From assembly GCA_910585745.1 (NCBI GenBank), contig CAJUFM010000004.1, positions 19,357 to 83,356 on the forward strand: DNA of 64,000 nt, given 5' to 3'. How positions within the stretch are numbered: position 1 is the first letter of the stretch; every line of letters starts with the position of its first letter. Source of the DNA: an uncultured Eubacterium sp. Lineage in GTDB: Bacteria > Bacillota > Clostridia > Lachnospirales > Lachnospiraceae. This document shows positions 16,886 through 25,436 of this stretch, one piece after another. The position numbers and the translations under genes are program-made. Below the pieces are notes generated by a model. It did no database searches and was not told the origin of the DNA. It saw nothing but the letters and a program-made list of their open reading frames with translations.

Positions 16886-18706
16886 ATGATAACAAAGAAA
16901 AATTTTCTGATCATGGGAGTGACCATGTTCGTACTGTTATTTCTGTTTCAGTTCTCACAGATCATGAAAGAGTCGGGAAATGAATACGATGTCAACAGTT
17001 ATGCAGAGGAGGCCAGCCTGAACCGAGAGGATGCCTGGCAGAAAAGCCCTCAGAAGGACGTGCTGGAAAAAGGGGGGTATGTGCTGTTTGTGGGAAATGG
17101 GAAGAGCGATATCGGAAAGACGGTTTCCTGGTGGTGTACGTATACAAAACGGGAGCTGGTAGTTTTTCAGAGTGTGGAGGACTGTCCGGAGGATGTCTTC
17201 CAGAAGGCGGAAGTACTTCTTCTGGAATCGTCCTATGTCACAGAAAAGAAAGATGTCGAAGCTCTGGCAGAAATAGCCCGTAGCGGGGGTAACCTGATTT
17301 TCTGTGATCTGCCGTCTGCCTATGAGATCAAAACCTCCTATCAGTGGAAAGAGCTGCTGGGGATCCTCCAGGTGAAAGAGCAGCGTCAGGAGATCCAGGG
17401 AATAAATCTATTTTCCGGATTTTTACTGGGAGGGCAGGCAATCTATCTCCCGGAAGATGAAGAGGAAAAAGAGGAGCGTCAGGATCTGGAGCAGAGTACG
17501 GTCTGGTACGAGACCCGTACCGGCTGTAAGATCTATATGGCAGGGATGCTTTCCGATTCCACCGTGAAAAATGAAGAACTGCCGCCATTGATCTGGCGTG
17601 CCGGTGTGGGAAAGGGAAAAGTATTTGCCGTCAATGGCAATTTTATGAGAGACTGTACCGGCATCGGTATGCTGAACGCCATTCTGGCAGAGATTAAGCC
17701 CTATGATCTGTATCCTGTGGTAAATGCCCAGTGTATCGGAGTGGCAAACTTTCCGGGGCTGGCATCAGAAAATCCAGAGAAGATGAAAGAGCTTTACAGC
17801 AGGGAGCTGCCTGCTGTATTCCGGGATATTATCTGGCCGGGGCTCTGCTCTGCCGTTGAGAAAACTGGCGCCCATCTGACCTGTTATCTGGCTCCGCAAT
17901 TTGATTACGGAGATGACAAGGAGCCTCGGAAAGAGCAGCTGGTCTTCTATCTTCGGCAGTTAAAGGAGAGGGAGGCAGAGGCGGGACTTACACTGGAGTA
18001 TGTTTCTGCAGGTGATCTGATCCGGAAGATGAAGGCAGATCAGTCTTTCTTTCAGGATTCTGGCAGCCAGTACCGCTATGGGGCGGTCTATGTTCCACCA
18101 GGCGGGGCGGCGTACAGCATAGAAAAGCTGAAGGACTATGCTTTTTTTGAACATATTCAGACGGTGGCGGGGATTTATTCGGCAGAACGTCCGGTGGTTT
18201 CCTATCTTACTGATGAAATTACACTCCAGAGTATAACTAGTACCGGGATTTTCCATACCTATAAGGAAGATCTGAGGATGAAAAGCCTGCAGACGGCGCT
18301 GGGGTATTCTAATATCGTACTGGATATGAATCATATCACCTGGCCGAAGGAGGAGGAAGACCGCTGGGAGATCGTGTCTGAGAGGTTTTCCAGTCAGATC
18401 AATACCTACTGGAAAGCCTTTGAGATGTTCGATCAGACTTCGGCTTCCCAATGTGATATAAGGATACGCAATTTTCTTGCGATGGATTATGAGGATTCCA
18501 GGGAGGGTGACAAAATCCACGTCAGCATAGAGGACAGGAACGGGGATGTCTGGTTTATCCTCCGGACCCATGGTGAAGAAGTGGTATCGGTACAAGGCGG
18601 AGATTTCAAAAAGATTGAGGCAGACGCTTATCTGATCTGTGCCAGCCAGGATGAGCTTACGATCCGCTGTGAAGCGGAAGATTCCTTATATTATTATCTG
18701 CCTTGA
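16886..18706 (+). CDS. DUF2194 protein, probable PelA-like extracellular component
   Basis: A 606-residue protein with one N-terminal membrane anchor (FLIMGVTMFVLLFLFQF) and a large outer part matching the DUF2194 family seen in clostridial Pel-like operons. The first half resembles a glutamine-amidotransferase-like/ThuA-like fold (VLFVGNG, VLLLESSYVT, GGNLIFCDLPS, VGKGKVFAVNGNFM), as PelA has. The C-terminal half has an NodB-like/TIM-barrel look (LTCYLAPQFDYGDD, FEHIQTVAGIYSAERPVVSYLTDE), plausibly the deacetylase or hydrolase part. It starts 4 nt after the membrane protein. In Pel systems PelA deacetylates and trims the polymer on the outside. Catalytic residues cannot be assigned securely. 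Confidence 0.7.
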   Translation: MITKKNFLIMGVTMFVLLFLFQFSQIMKESGNEYDVNSYAEEASLNREDAWQKSPQKDVLEKGGYVLFVGNGKSDIGKTVSWWCTYTKRELVVFQSVEDCPEDVFQKAEVLLLESSYVTEKKDVEALAEIARSGGNLIFCDLPSAYEIKTSYQWKELLGILQVKEQRQEIQGINLFSGFLLGGQAIYLPEDEEEKEERQDLEQSTVWYETRTGCKIYMAGMLSDSTVKNEELPPLIWRAGVGKGKVFAVNGNFMRDCTGIGMLNAILAEIKPYDLYPVVNAQCIGVANFPGLASENPEKMKELYSRELPAVFRDIIWPGLCSAVEKTGAHLTCYLAPQFDYGDDKEPRKEQLVFYLRQLKEREAEAGLTLEYVSAGDLIRKMKADQSFFQDSGSQYRYGAVYVPPGGAAYSIEKLKDYAFFEHIQTVAGIYSAERPVVSYLTDEITLQSITSTGIFHTYKEDLRMKSLQTALGYSNIVLDMNHITWPKEEEDRWEIVSERFSSQINTYWKAFEMFDQTSASQCDIRIRNFLAMDYEDSREGDKIHVSIEDRNGDVWFILRTHGEEVVSVQGGDFKKIEADAYLICASQDELTIRCEAEDSLYYYLP

Positions 18707-18800
18707 TAGTGCATTTTCCCATTTTAGGAATGTTTCAGATGAAAACAGGCAGAGTCAGACCGAGGAAAGCAGAGTTAGATATGGGAAAGAGGTGAGAGAG

Positions 18801-20258
18801 ATGAAGATCTGCATTGTGGCAGAGGGATGTTATCCCTATGTGGTAGGCGGGGTATCCGGATGGATACACAGTATGATCCGCAATTTTCCGAATATTGAAT
18901 TTATTCTGCTGGCTATCGTGGCAAACCGTTCCCAGCGGGGGAGATTTGCCTATGAGCTGCCGGAAAATCTCACGGAGGTTTACGAGGTATATTTAGAGGA
19001 CCGCGACTGGCAGAACCGGGAGATGAAGAAGCATAAATTTAAACTAAATAGAAAAGAGTACCGGGCGCTGAGAAGCATGGTACTCAACGAAAAGATTGAC
19101 TGGGATGTGATCTTTGACCTATTCTACCATAAAAGATTTTCCATTGATGAATTGCTGATGGGACCGGACTTTTTTCATATCGCCAGGGAGTGTTATAAGA
19201 TCCGCTATTCCCAGATTGTTTTTTCAGATTTTTTATGGACTCTCAGATCCATCTATCTTCCCCTGTTTTTTGTTTTAAAGACCAGGGTTCCTGTGGCAGA
19301 CCTGTATCACTGTGTGTCTACCGGTTATGCCGGTATACTGGGAAGTATGGCAAAACATTTCCACCGCTGCGGTCTTCTGCTCTCAGAACATGGGATCTAT
19401 ACCAGGGAGAGGGAAGAAGAGCTGATCAAGGCAGACTGGGTGGAGGGGATTTATAAAAATATCTGGATCGAGCAGTTTAAGAAGATGTCTCTGGAGGCTT
19501 ATGACCGGGCGGATCTTGTTACCAGCCTGTACCAGCATGCCAGAAGTCTCCAGATCGAGCTGGGATGTCCTGCCGATAAAACCAGGGTAACGCCCAATGG
19601 CATCGATACGGGCAGCTTGAGGGAACTTCCCGGCAAAAAAGAAGAGGAACAGGATATGATCCAGATCGGGGCGGTACTCCGGGTGACCCCTATAAAAGAT
19701 GTGAAGACGATGATCCAGGCATTCTCTTTTGCTAAGAAAAAGGTGCCAGCTCTCCGCCTGTTTATCATGGGACCTTGTGATGAGGATGAGGAATATGCTG
19801 AGGAGTGTTTTGATCTGGTGGAAACCCTGGGGGTATCCGATGTGGTATTCACCGGGCGGGTAGATGTCAGGGAATACCTGGGGCGTATGGATATGACCAT
19901 CCTCACCAGCATCAGTGAGGGGCAGCCGCTGACGATATTGGAGAGCTTTGCGGCGCATAAGCCGGTGATAGCCACCGATGTAGGGAACTGCCGGGAGCTG
20001 ATCTATGGCGAAGAGGACGATTTTGGCACAGCGGGGATCCTCACCCACATTATGAATCTGGAGGAGATTACCGATGCTATGGTGGAGCTGGCGCGGAATC
20101 AGGAACGAAGAGAAGGGATGGGGGAAAATGGATACCGGCGGGTGATGAGTAAATACAAGATTGAGGATATGAGGAAAACCTATTATGAGATCTATTCTGA
20201 TTTTTGCGGGAAGTCAGGCGGGGTCTGGAATGAAGAAGCATTTACTGTTACCAGATAG
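18801..20258 (+). CDS. pelF: PelF, GT4 glycosyltransferase of Pel exopolysaccharide
   Basis: Cytoplasmic polymerising glycosyltransferase (GT-B fold, UDP-hexosamine donor) of the Pel complex. The 485-residue protein begins MKICIVAEGCYPYVVGGVSG, the strongly conserved PelF N-terminus. It later has LSEHGIYTRERE, TPNGIDTGSL, IKDVKTMIQAF and the donor-site EGQPLTILESFAA-HKPVIATDVG, typical of GT4 enzymes. The frame is open back to 18639, but AGAGGTGAGAG before ATG 18801 and the match to PelF set the start. It follows DUF2194 by 94 nt and precedes pelG by 15 nt. Confidence 0.95.
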   Translation: MKICIVAEGCYPYVVGGVSGWIHSMIRNFPNIEFILLAIVANRSQRGRFAYELPENLTEVYEVYLEDRDWQNREMKKHKFKLNRKEYRALRSMVLNEKIDWDVIFDLFYHKRFSIDELLMGPDFFHIARECYKIRYSQIVFSDFLWTLRSIYLPLFFVLKTRVPVADLYHCVSTGYAGILGSMAKHFHRCGLLLSEHGIYTREREEELIKADWVEGIYKNIWIEQFKKMSLEAYDRADLVTSLYQHARSLQIELGCPADKTRVTPNGIDTGSLRELPGKKEEEQDMIQIGAVLRVTPIKDVKTMIQAFSFAKKKVPALRLFIMGPCDEDEEYAEECFDLVETLGVSDVVFTGRVDVREYLGRMDMTILTSISEGQPLTILESFAAHKPVIATDVGNCRELIYGEEDDFGTAGILTHIMNLEEITDAMVELARNQERREGMGENGYRRVMSKYKIEDMRKTYYEIYSDFCGKSGGVWNEEAFTVTR

Positions 20259-20273
20259 AGAGGAGGGGTGGTC

Positions 20274-21749
20274 ATGGCTGGAATCGGTGTAAAACTGAAT
20301 AAAATATACAATAAAAATACGCTGACTACCAATCTGGTCGGTATGGGATACAGTACGGTGATAACCATCGCTCCCATGATCATGGTAATCGTAGCTATCG
20401 TTGCGATGCAGCTGGTTCTGGAAATATCGAAGACCGGTTATGCGGCAAGGGAGCTTTTTGCCGGCACTGTCCTTTATATCTTTATTTTTTCTTTATTGAC
20501 AGCTGCCCCTTTTAACTCTGTTCTGTCAAGGTATATGTCGGATGTGATCTATGATGAAACTTACGATGATGTTCTTCCCTGTTTTTATGTAGGGATGATC
20601 ATAAACGTTGGATTCAGCTGTCTGTTCGGTATTCCTTTCTGTATCCGGGAGTATGTGGCGGCACAGGTGCCAGGTGCTTTTGTCATAGCTGGTTACTGTG
20701 GATATGTTGTGCTGGTTCTGGTATTTTATGAGATGTTGTATCTTTCAATCTGTAAAGATTATAAGAAGATCTCCTTCTTTTTCTTTCTGGGGATGGTGCT
20801 GACCGTGGGATTATCGGCTTTACTTGTCTATGGTTTTCATTTGGAAAAGACATTTTCCATGCTGGTTTCCCTGGATGCTGGCTTTCTTCTGATCGCCAGT
20901 CTGGAGATCGCCGTGATCCGGAATTATTTTCGGGGCAACAGTGGGGAATATAGAAGAGTACTACGCTATTTTAAACGGTATTGGAAACTTATGGTGACGA
21001 ATTTATTGTATATCCTTGGATTGTTTATACACAATTTTGTATTCTGGTCCACAGAACTTAAAATGGTGGTGGCGGATACCTTTGTGAGCGCCCCTTCCTA
21101 TGATCTGGCGACCTGCCTTGCCATGTTTACCAATATATCTACGTCGGTTATTTTTATCTCCCGGATCGAAATGCATTTTCATCAGAGATATAAAACCTAC
21201 TCGGAGGCGGTGATCGGAGGCAGGGAGATGGATATTGACCTGGCGAAAAAACAGATGTTTCATCAGGTTTCTGAAGAATTGCTAAACCTTGCCAGGATTC
21301 AGTTCATCATTTCCGCGGTCTTGTTCTTCCTGTGTATTATCCTGCTTCCCAGGTTTGGTTTTGGGGGGATGGTGATGAAGATCTATCCGTGTCTGGCAGC
21401 AGGTTATTTTATACTGTTTATCATGTATGCAGCGATCATTTTCCTGTACTATTTTAATGATCTAACGGGGTCCCTGCTGACCGCATTGATCTTTTGCCTG
21501 TCAACCTTTGGCGGCAGTATTGTGGCGGTAAATCTGTCAGAAATCTGGTATGGGACCGGCGTGTTTATCGGGGCTTTTCTGGGGTGGTGCAGTGCATATT
21601 ACCGCTTGAACTGGCTGGAGGATCATCTGGATGAGCACGTGTTCTGCCGGGGAAATATTTTGCAGGCGGGTCATGGGAAACAGCCGGACTCCAAGGTGTT
21701 TGACCGGTATTCGCTGGCGTTACAGCAAATAGAAAATGGGAAGGAGTGA
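20274..21749 (+). CDS. pelG: PelG, Pel polysaccharide membrane transporter
   Basis: A 491-residue, 12-segment membrane protein of the polysaccharide transporter (MOP/PST) type that forms the export path with PelD/PelE/PelF. Conserved PelG features are the start (MAGIGVKLNKI..., N-L-V-G-M-G-Y), APFNSVLSRYMSD after the second segment, and Y-E-M-L-Y-L-S-I-C-K-D-Y in the middle. AGGAGGGG (20261-20268) is correctly spaced from ATG 20274. With pelF immediately before it, the pair is diagnostic for a Pel locus. Confidence 0.95.
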   Translation: MAGIGVKLNKIYNKNTLTTNLVGMGYSTVITIAPMIMVIVAIVAMQLVLEISKTGYAARELFAGTVLYIFIFSLLTAAPFNSVLSRYMSDVIYDETYDDVLPCFYVGMIINVGFSCLFGIPFCIREYVAAQVPGAFVIAGYCGYVVLVLVFYEMLYLSICKDYKKISFFFFLGMVLTVGLSALLVYGFHLEKTFSMLVSLDAGFLLIASLEIAVIRNYFRGNSGEYRRVLRYFKRYWKLMVTNLLYILGLFIHNFVFWSTELKMVVADTFVSAPSYDLATCLAMFTNISTSVIFISRIEMHFHQRYKTYSEAVIGGREMDIDLAKKQMFHQVSEELLNLARIQFIISAVLFFLCIILLPRFGFGGMVMKIYPCLAAGYFILFIMYAAIIFLYYFNDLTGSLLTALIFCLSTFGGSIVAVNLSEIWYGTGVFIGAFLGWCSAYYRLNWLEDHLDEHVFCRGNILQAGHGKQPDSKVFDRYSLALQQIENGKE

Positions 21750-21754
21750 GATTC

Positions 21755-22126
21755 ATGCAGACGGGAGAGATTTTACGGATCGTAATGATCACAGCAGGTA
21801 TACTAATTTTTATGCAGACCATATTGTCTCTGGCAAAACGGCGGTTAAAAGAGCAGTTCTGCCTGCTCTGGGGAGTCATATCTTTTCTATTGGTTCTGGC
21901 TGGGATCATCCTTCAGCCTGTCACACTGAGCCAGTATATCAGCGGAACAGGTATGCTGCTTATCCTAGTGGCGGGCAGCTGTGTTGTGTGCTGTCTGTAT
22001 TTTCTGAGCATCCAGTTGTCCGTCCTGAGCCGTAAAAATCAGGAGCTTGCCATGCAGGTCTCTCTGCTGAATCAGGAAAATGAGAGGATCCTGGCGGAAC
22101 TGGAGAAGCTCAAGAAGAAAAATTAG
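21755..22126 (+). CDS. DUF2304 small membrane protein
   Basis: A 123-residue protein with two or three membrane segments (IVMITAGILIFMQTILSLA; FLLVLAGIIL; GMLLILVAGSCVVCCLYFL) and a C-terminal coiled coil (QLSVLSRKNQELAMQVSLLN...LEKLKKK). This is the DUF2304 layout. DUF2304 proteins usually sit beside dolichyl-phosphate-mannose-type GT2 enzymes, as here (GT2 at 23.4 kb), and probably help lipid-linked sugar synthesis. Translation is coupled to pelG: the frame starts at the stop of pelG, with AAGGAG 8 nt before ATG 21755. Confidence 0.85.
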   Translation: MQTGEILRIVMITAGILIFMQTILSLAKRRLKEQFCLLWGVISFLLVLAGIILQPVTLSQYISGTGMLLILVAGSCVVCCLYFLSIQLSVLSRKNQELAMQVSLLNQENERILAELEKLKKKN

Positions 22127-22168
22127 TGTATTAGTCTGGAGATGCCGGAACCGACGGGAGGTGTATGT

Positions 22169-23377
22169 ATGAAGAAGATATTATTTGTAATCAATACCCT
22201 GGGAGGAGCCGGAGCGGAGACCGCGATGCTGGAACTTCTGCGCAGTCTTTCTCCCAGGGAATATGAGATCTCGCTCTTTGTTCTGCTGAACCAGGGGGAG
22301 ATGGTGGATCAGCTGCCTTCCCATGTCAGGCTTCTGAATACAGATTTCTGCCGGGAATCGGTACTGGGCAGGGATGGGAAAAGGAGGTTGAACCGTTATG
22401 TGTTCCGGACGTTATTCCGGCGGGGAAGTGTGTTCCGTAATCTTCCCTATCTGATAAAAAATCTGGTTTCTATGGTCCGGAAAGGGAAGCTGCTGCCGGA
22501 TAAATTATTGTGGAGGGTGATGTCTGATGGAGCGAAGGCGCCGGAAGAAACCTATGATCTGGCTGTGGCCTATCTGGAGGGCGGTTCCGCTTATTATGTG
22601 GCAGATCATGTAAAGGCGGCGAAGAAGGCAGGGTTTATCCATATCGATTATGGGAAAGCTGGGTATACCAGATCCCTGGACCAGGATTGCTATGCTGGTT
22701 TTGACCGGATTTTCACGGTATCAGATGAGGTGCGCCGGCATTTTCTGGAGACCTATCCGGAGTACGGGGAAAAGACGGAAGTTTTTCATAATATGATCGA
22801 TCCGGGAAGGATCCGGGAGCGGGCGGCGCTTCCCGGCGGGTTTGAAGATGACTTTGATGGTGTCCGTATCCTTACTGTGGGAAGGCTTACCGCCCAGAAG
22901 GCTTATGAGACAGCAGTAGAGGCCATGAAACTTTTAAAGGAAGCGGGGGAAAATGTCAGGTGGTACGTGCTGGGGGAGGGGGAGGAGCGCAGGCCTTTGG
23001 AGAAGAAGATCCGGCAGTATGGTCTGGAGAAAGACTTCCTTCTGCTGGGAGCCAAAGAAAACCCATATCCTTATTATGCCCAGACAGACCTCTATGTCCA
23101 CTGTACCCGCTTTGAGGGAAAAAGCATCGCCATTCAGGAGGCACAGACGCTGGGGTGTACGATCCTGGTCTCTGACTGCAGCGGCAACCGGGAGCAGGTC
23201 AGGGATGGCATTGACGGCAGAATGTGTGAGCTGACTGGGGAGGGGATCCGGGATGGAATCTGCGGACTGCTCCGGGATCCGGAGGCATGCCGGCGTTATG
23301 GAGAGGAAGCGGCAAAAAAGGATCTTGTGGAGAGAGAGCAGCTGGATCGGCTGCTGGAGCTGATCACAGAAAGCTAG
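22169..23377 (+). CDS. GT4 family glycosyltransferase
   Basis: A 402-residue GT-B glycosyltransferase. It has an N-terminal KILFVINTLGGAGAETA loop for donor/acceptor binding, a central RILTVGRLTAQKAYETAVEA, the V-L-G-E-G-E-E-R segment, LLGAKENPYPYYAQTDLYVH, and the donor motif EGKSIAIQEAQTLGCTILVSD. These match capsular/teichuronic GT4 enzymes. The frame is open to 22142, but GGGAGG (22156-22161) serves ATG 22169. It is 12 nt before the GT2 gene. Probably adds a side-chain or linkage sugar to a surface glycan. Substrates unknown. Confidence 0.9.
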   Translation: MKKILFVINTLGGAGAETAMLELLRSLSPREYEISLFVLLNQGEMVDQLPSHVRLLNTDFCRESVLGRDGKRRLNRYVFRTLFRRGSVFRNLPYLIKNLVSMVRKGKLLPDKLLWRVMSDGAKAPEETYDLAVAYLEGGSAYYVADHVKAAKKAGFIHIDYGKAGYTRSLDQDCYAGFDRIFTVSDEVRRHFLETYPEYGEKTEVFHNMIDPGRIRERAALPGGFEDDFDGVRILTVGRLTAQKAYETAVEAMKLLKEAGENVRWYVLGEGEERRPLEKKIRQYGLEKDFLLLGAKENPYPYYAQTDLYVHCTRFEGKSIAIQEAQTLGCTILVSDCSGNREQVRDGIDGRMCELTGEGIRDGICGLLRDPEACRRYGEEAAKKDLVEREQLDRLLELITES

Positions 23378-23389
23378 GGAGGTGACGAT

Positions 23390-24166
23390 ATGGAAGAGAC
23401 GAAGGAACTGCTCATTATAATTCCCGCTTATAATGAAGAAAAAAATATTGAGAAGCTGCTGGACCAGCTGGAACAGCCGGACATCGCTGCCATCGCGGAT
23501 GTATTGATCATGAACGATGCATCTTCGGATGCCACCAACTGGATCGTAAAGGGACGGAAGTACCAGATCGTTACCCATGTATTTAATCTGGGCTATGGGA
23601 GTGCCCTGCAGCTGGGATACAAGTATGCGATCCGCAGGGGATATGAGTATGTGATCCAGATGGATGCGGACGGCCAGCATGATGTGTGCAACATACCTGT
23701 GATCTATGAGAAATTAAAGACGGCGGATGAACAGGGCAAGAAACCGGATATCGTTCTGGGTTCGAGATTTATGGAGGGAAGCACGCCCTTTCCGGTCTCC
23801 CTGGCAAAGAGACTTGCCTGGTCCCTGTTCCGCACCATGATCTTTCTCGGAACCAAACGGAAGATCGCGGATCCCACCACAGGTCTGCAGGGGCTCAGCC
23901 GCCGGGTGGTTATCTTTTATTCCCGCTACAATCATTTTGACGACCGGTATCCCGATGCCAACATCATCATGCAGATGCTGCTATTGGGATTCCGGCTGGT
24001 GGAGGTTCCGGCGGTAATGCACCCGCGTACCGAGGGAGTCAGTATGCACTCCGGGCTAAAGCCACTGTTTTATATGTGCCGGATGTTGTTTTCCATTCTT
24101 GCTGTCTGGGTAGGAATACGAATATTTAAGCTGGATGCGGGGGCTGCCGATGAAAAGGATGCATAG
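23390..24166 (+). CDS. GT2 glycosyltransferase, DPM1/DPG-synthase type
   Basis: A 258-residue polyprenyl-phosphate-sugar-synthase-like enzyme: IIPAYNEEKNIEKLLDQL, VLIMNDASSDAT, H-V-F-N-L-G-Y-G-S-A-L-Q-L-G-Y-K, then QMDADGQHD (DxD) and LGSRFMEGS. Such enzymes make undecaprenyl-phosphate sugars for transfer outside the membrane by GT-C enzymes, and they usually pair with DUF2304, present here at 21.8 kb. Together with the GT-C-like protein at 14.6 kb this gives a possible lipid-linked glycosylation branch. It starts after GGAGGTGACGAT. Confidence 0.88.
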   Translation: MEETKELLIIIPAYNEEKNIEKLLDQLEQPDIAAIADVLIMNDASSDATNWIVKGRKYQIVTHVFNLGYGSALQLGYKYAIRRGYEYVIQMDADGQHDVCNIPVIYEKLKTADEQGKKPDIVLGSRFMEGSTPFPVSLAKRLAWSLFRTMIFLGTKRKIADPTTGLQGLSRRVVIFYSRYNHFDDRYPDANIIMQMLLLGFRLVEVPAVMHPRTEGVSMHSGLKPLFYMCRMLFSILAVWVGIRIFKLDAGAADEKDA

Positions 24167-25436
24167 GTGGAGGGTTGAACCCTCTGAACTCATAGAATCT
24201 ACCGAAGAGCTGTGCAATCCAGGACGGGGCTGGTACCAGATCCACACCTTTGAAACCGGAACTCACCGGACGCCGGAGGAGATGAGGAGCAGTCTGCATG
24301 AAAAGGATGCCCTGGTGTTCTTACTGATCCGCATACCCGCTGGCGAGGAAGCCATAAATCAGGAAGAATTGGACTGGATCTGCTGTATTTTAAAGACTTT
24401 TTCTGAGGCTGGGAAGGATATCCTGTTGCGTTTTGTCTACGATCTGGAGGGAAAAGGGCTGGAAAACGAACCGGACCGCTTTGCTATAGTCGAGGGACAT
24501 TTTCAGCAGCTGTCGGAACTGATGGGAACACAGCAGCAGCTTATCTTTGTCTATCAGGGGATGCTTGTGGGGAGCTGGGGAGAGATGCACACTTCAAGAT
24601 ATCTGTCTGCCAGATATATGCGCCGTCTGGCTTCAATTTTCCGGGAAGGCACGGGAGGCAGCATCTATCATTCTGTGCGGAAACCAGTCCAGTGGAGACA
24701 GCTCTTTGGCCAGGAGGACTGGGAGAGAGCGGTAAAACATGTTAAGACCGGGCTGTTCAACGATGGTATTCTTGCCTCGGAGACGGATCTTGGCACCTTT
24801 GGGTATCAGTCCAGGGAAGATACTGGCTGGGAACAGCCCTGGCTCCCTGGGGAGGAGCTGGATTTTGAGGAACGGTTATGTCGGTATGTGCCCCAGGGCG
24901 GTGAGGTGGTCTATGGGGAGATGACGGAAAAGATGTCTCTGGAACAGATTGCTGGACGGCTGTCCCGGATGAACCTTTCCTACCTCAACCGGGATCATGA
25001 CCAGAGGGTATTTGAAATCTGGAAAAAACTGAGATGGGAAAAAGAGGATGTCTGGCAGGGGACGAATGGCTTTGATTATATCGGCCGCCATCTCGGATAC
25101 CGGTTTGTGGTGCGCCAGGCAGTATTGAAACCGAAGAGGAAGGAAATGAAGCTGCAGCTGGAGATTGAAAATATTGGTTTTGCCAGGATGTATGAAGAGG
25201 CGGAACTGCTGCTGGAATATGAGGATCTGGATGGGAATTCAGAGACTCAGAAGATTGAAACCGATTTACGAACCTGGAGACCCGGAGAGAGGGTATGTTT
25301 GTCAAAGAGTTTGATATCAGGGGCAGGAAAATATTTTCTCTCGATGCGCAGATGCCAGGACGGGAGGAGGGTATATTTTGCCAACCGCCAGGGAGAGAAG
25401 GGGCACCTGCTGCTGGGGGAGGTTATTTTATGCTGA
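24150..25436 (+). CDS. DUF4874/DUF4832 protein, cytoplasmic form
   Basis: A 428-residue protein without signal peptide. The N-terminal half matches DUF4874 (NPGRGWYQIHTF, LVFLLIRIP, DILLRFVYD, YQGMLVGSWGEMHTS). The C-terminal part matches DUF4832 (GLFNDGILA, ERLCRYVPQGGEVVYGE, LSYLNRDHDQRVFEIWKK, FDYIGRHLGYRFVV), with a final beta domain. The fold resembles a TIM-barrel glycoside hydrolase such as GH families with E-rich strands. It overlaps the GT2 gene by 17 nt and its 3' end overlaps a homologous gene on the other strand. Likely acts on surface glycans, but lack of a secretion signal is odd beside its secreted partner. Confidence 0.75.
   Translation: MKRMHRWRVEPSELIESTEELCNPGRGWYQIHTFETGTHRTPEEMRSSLHEKDALVFLLIRIPAGEEAINQEELDWICCILKTFSEAGKDILLRFVYDLEGKGLENEPDRFAIVEGHFQQLSELMGTQQQLIFVYQGMLVGSWGEMHTSRYLSARYMRRLASIFREGTGGSIYHSVRKPVQWRQLFGQEDWERAVKHVKTGLFNDGILASETDLGTFGYQSREDTGWEQPWLPGEELDFEERLCRYVPQGGEVVYGEMTEKMSLEQIAGRLSRMNLSYLNRDHDQRVFEIWKKLRWEKEDVWQGTNGFDYIGRHLGYRFVVRQAVLKPKRKEMKLQLEIENIGFARMYEEAELLLEYEDLDGNSETQKIETDLRTWRPGERVCLSKSLISGAGKYFLSMRRCQDGRRVYFANRQGEKGHLLLGEVILC

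Noticed and set aside
23714-23935. Minus-strand frames within the glycosyltransferase block (22.9-24.2 kb)
   Set aside because: All are antisense to intact GT4/GT2 genes and lack start signals.
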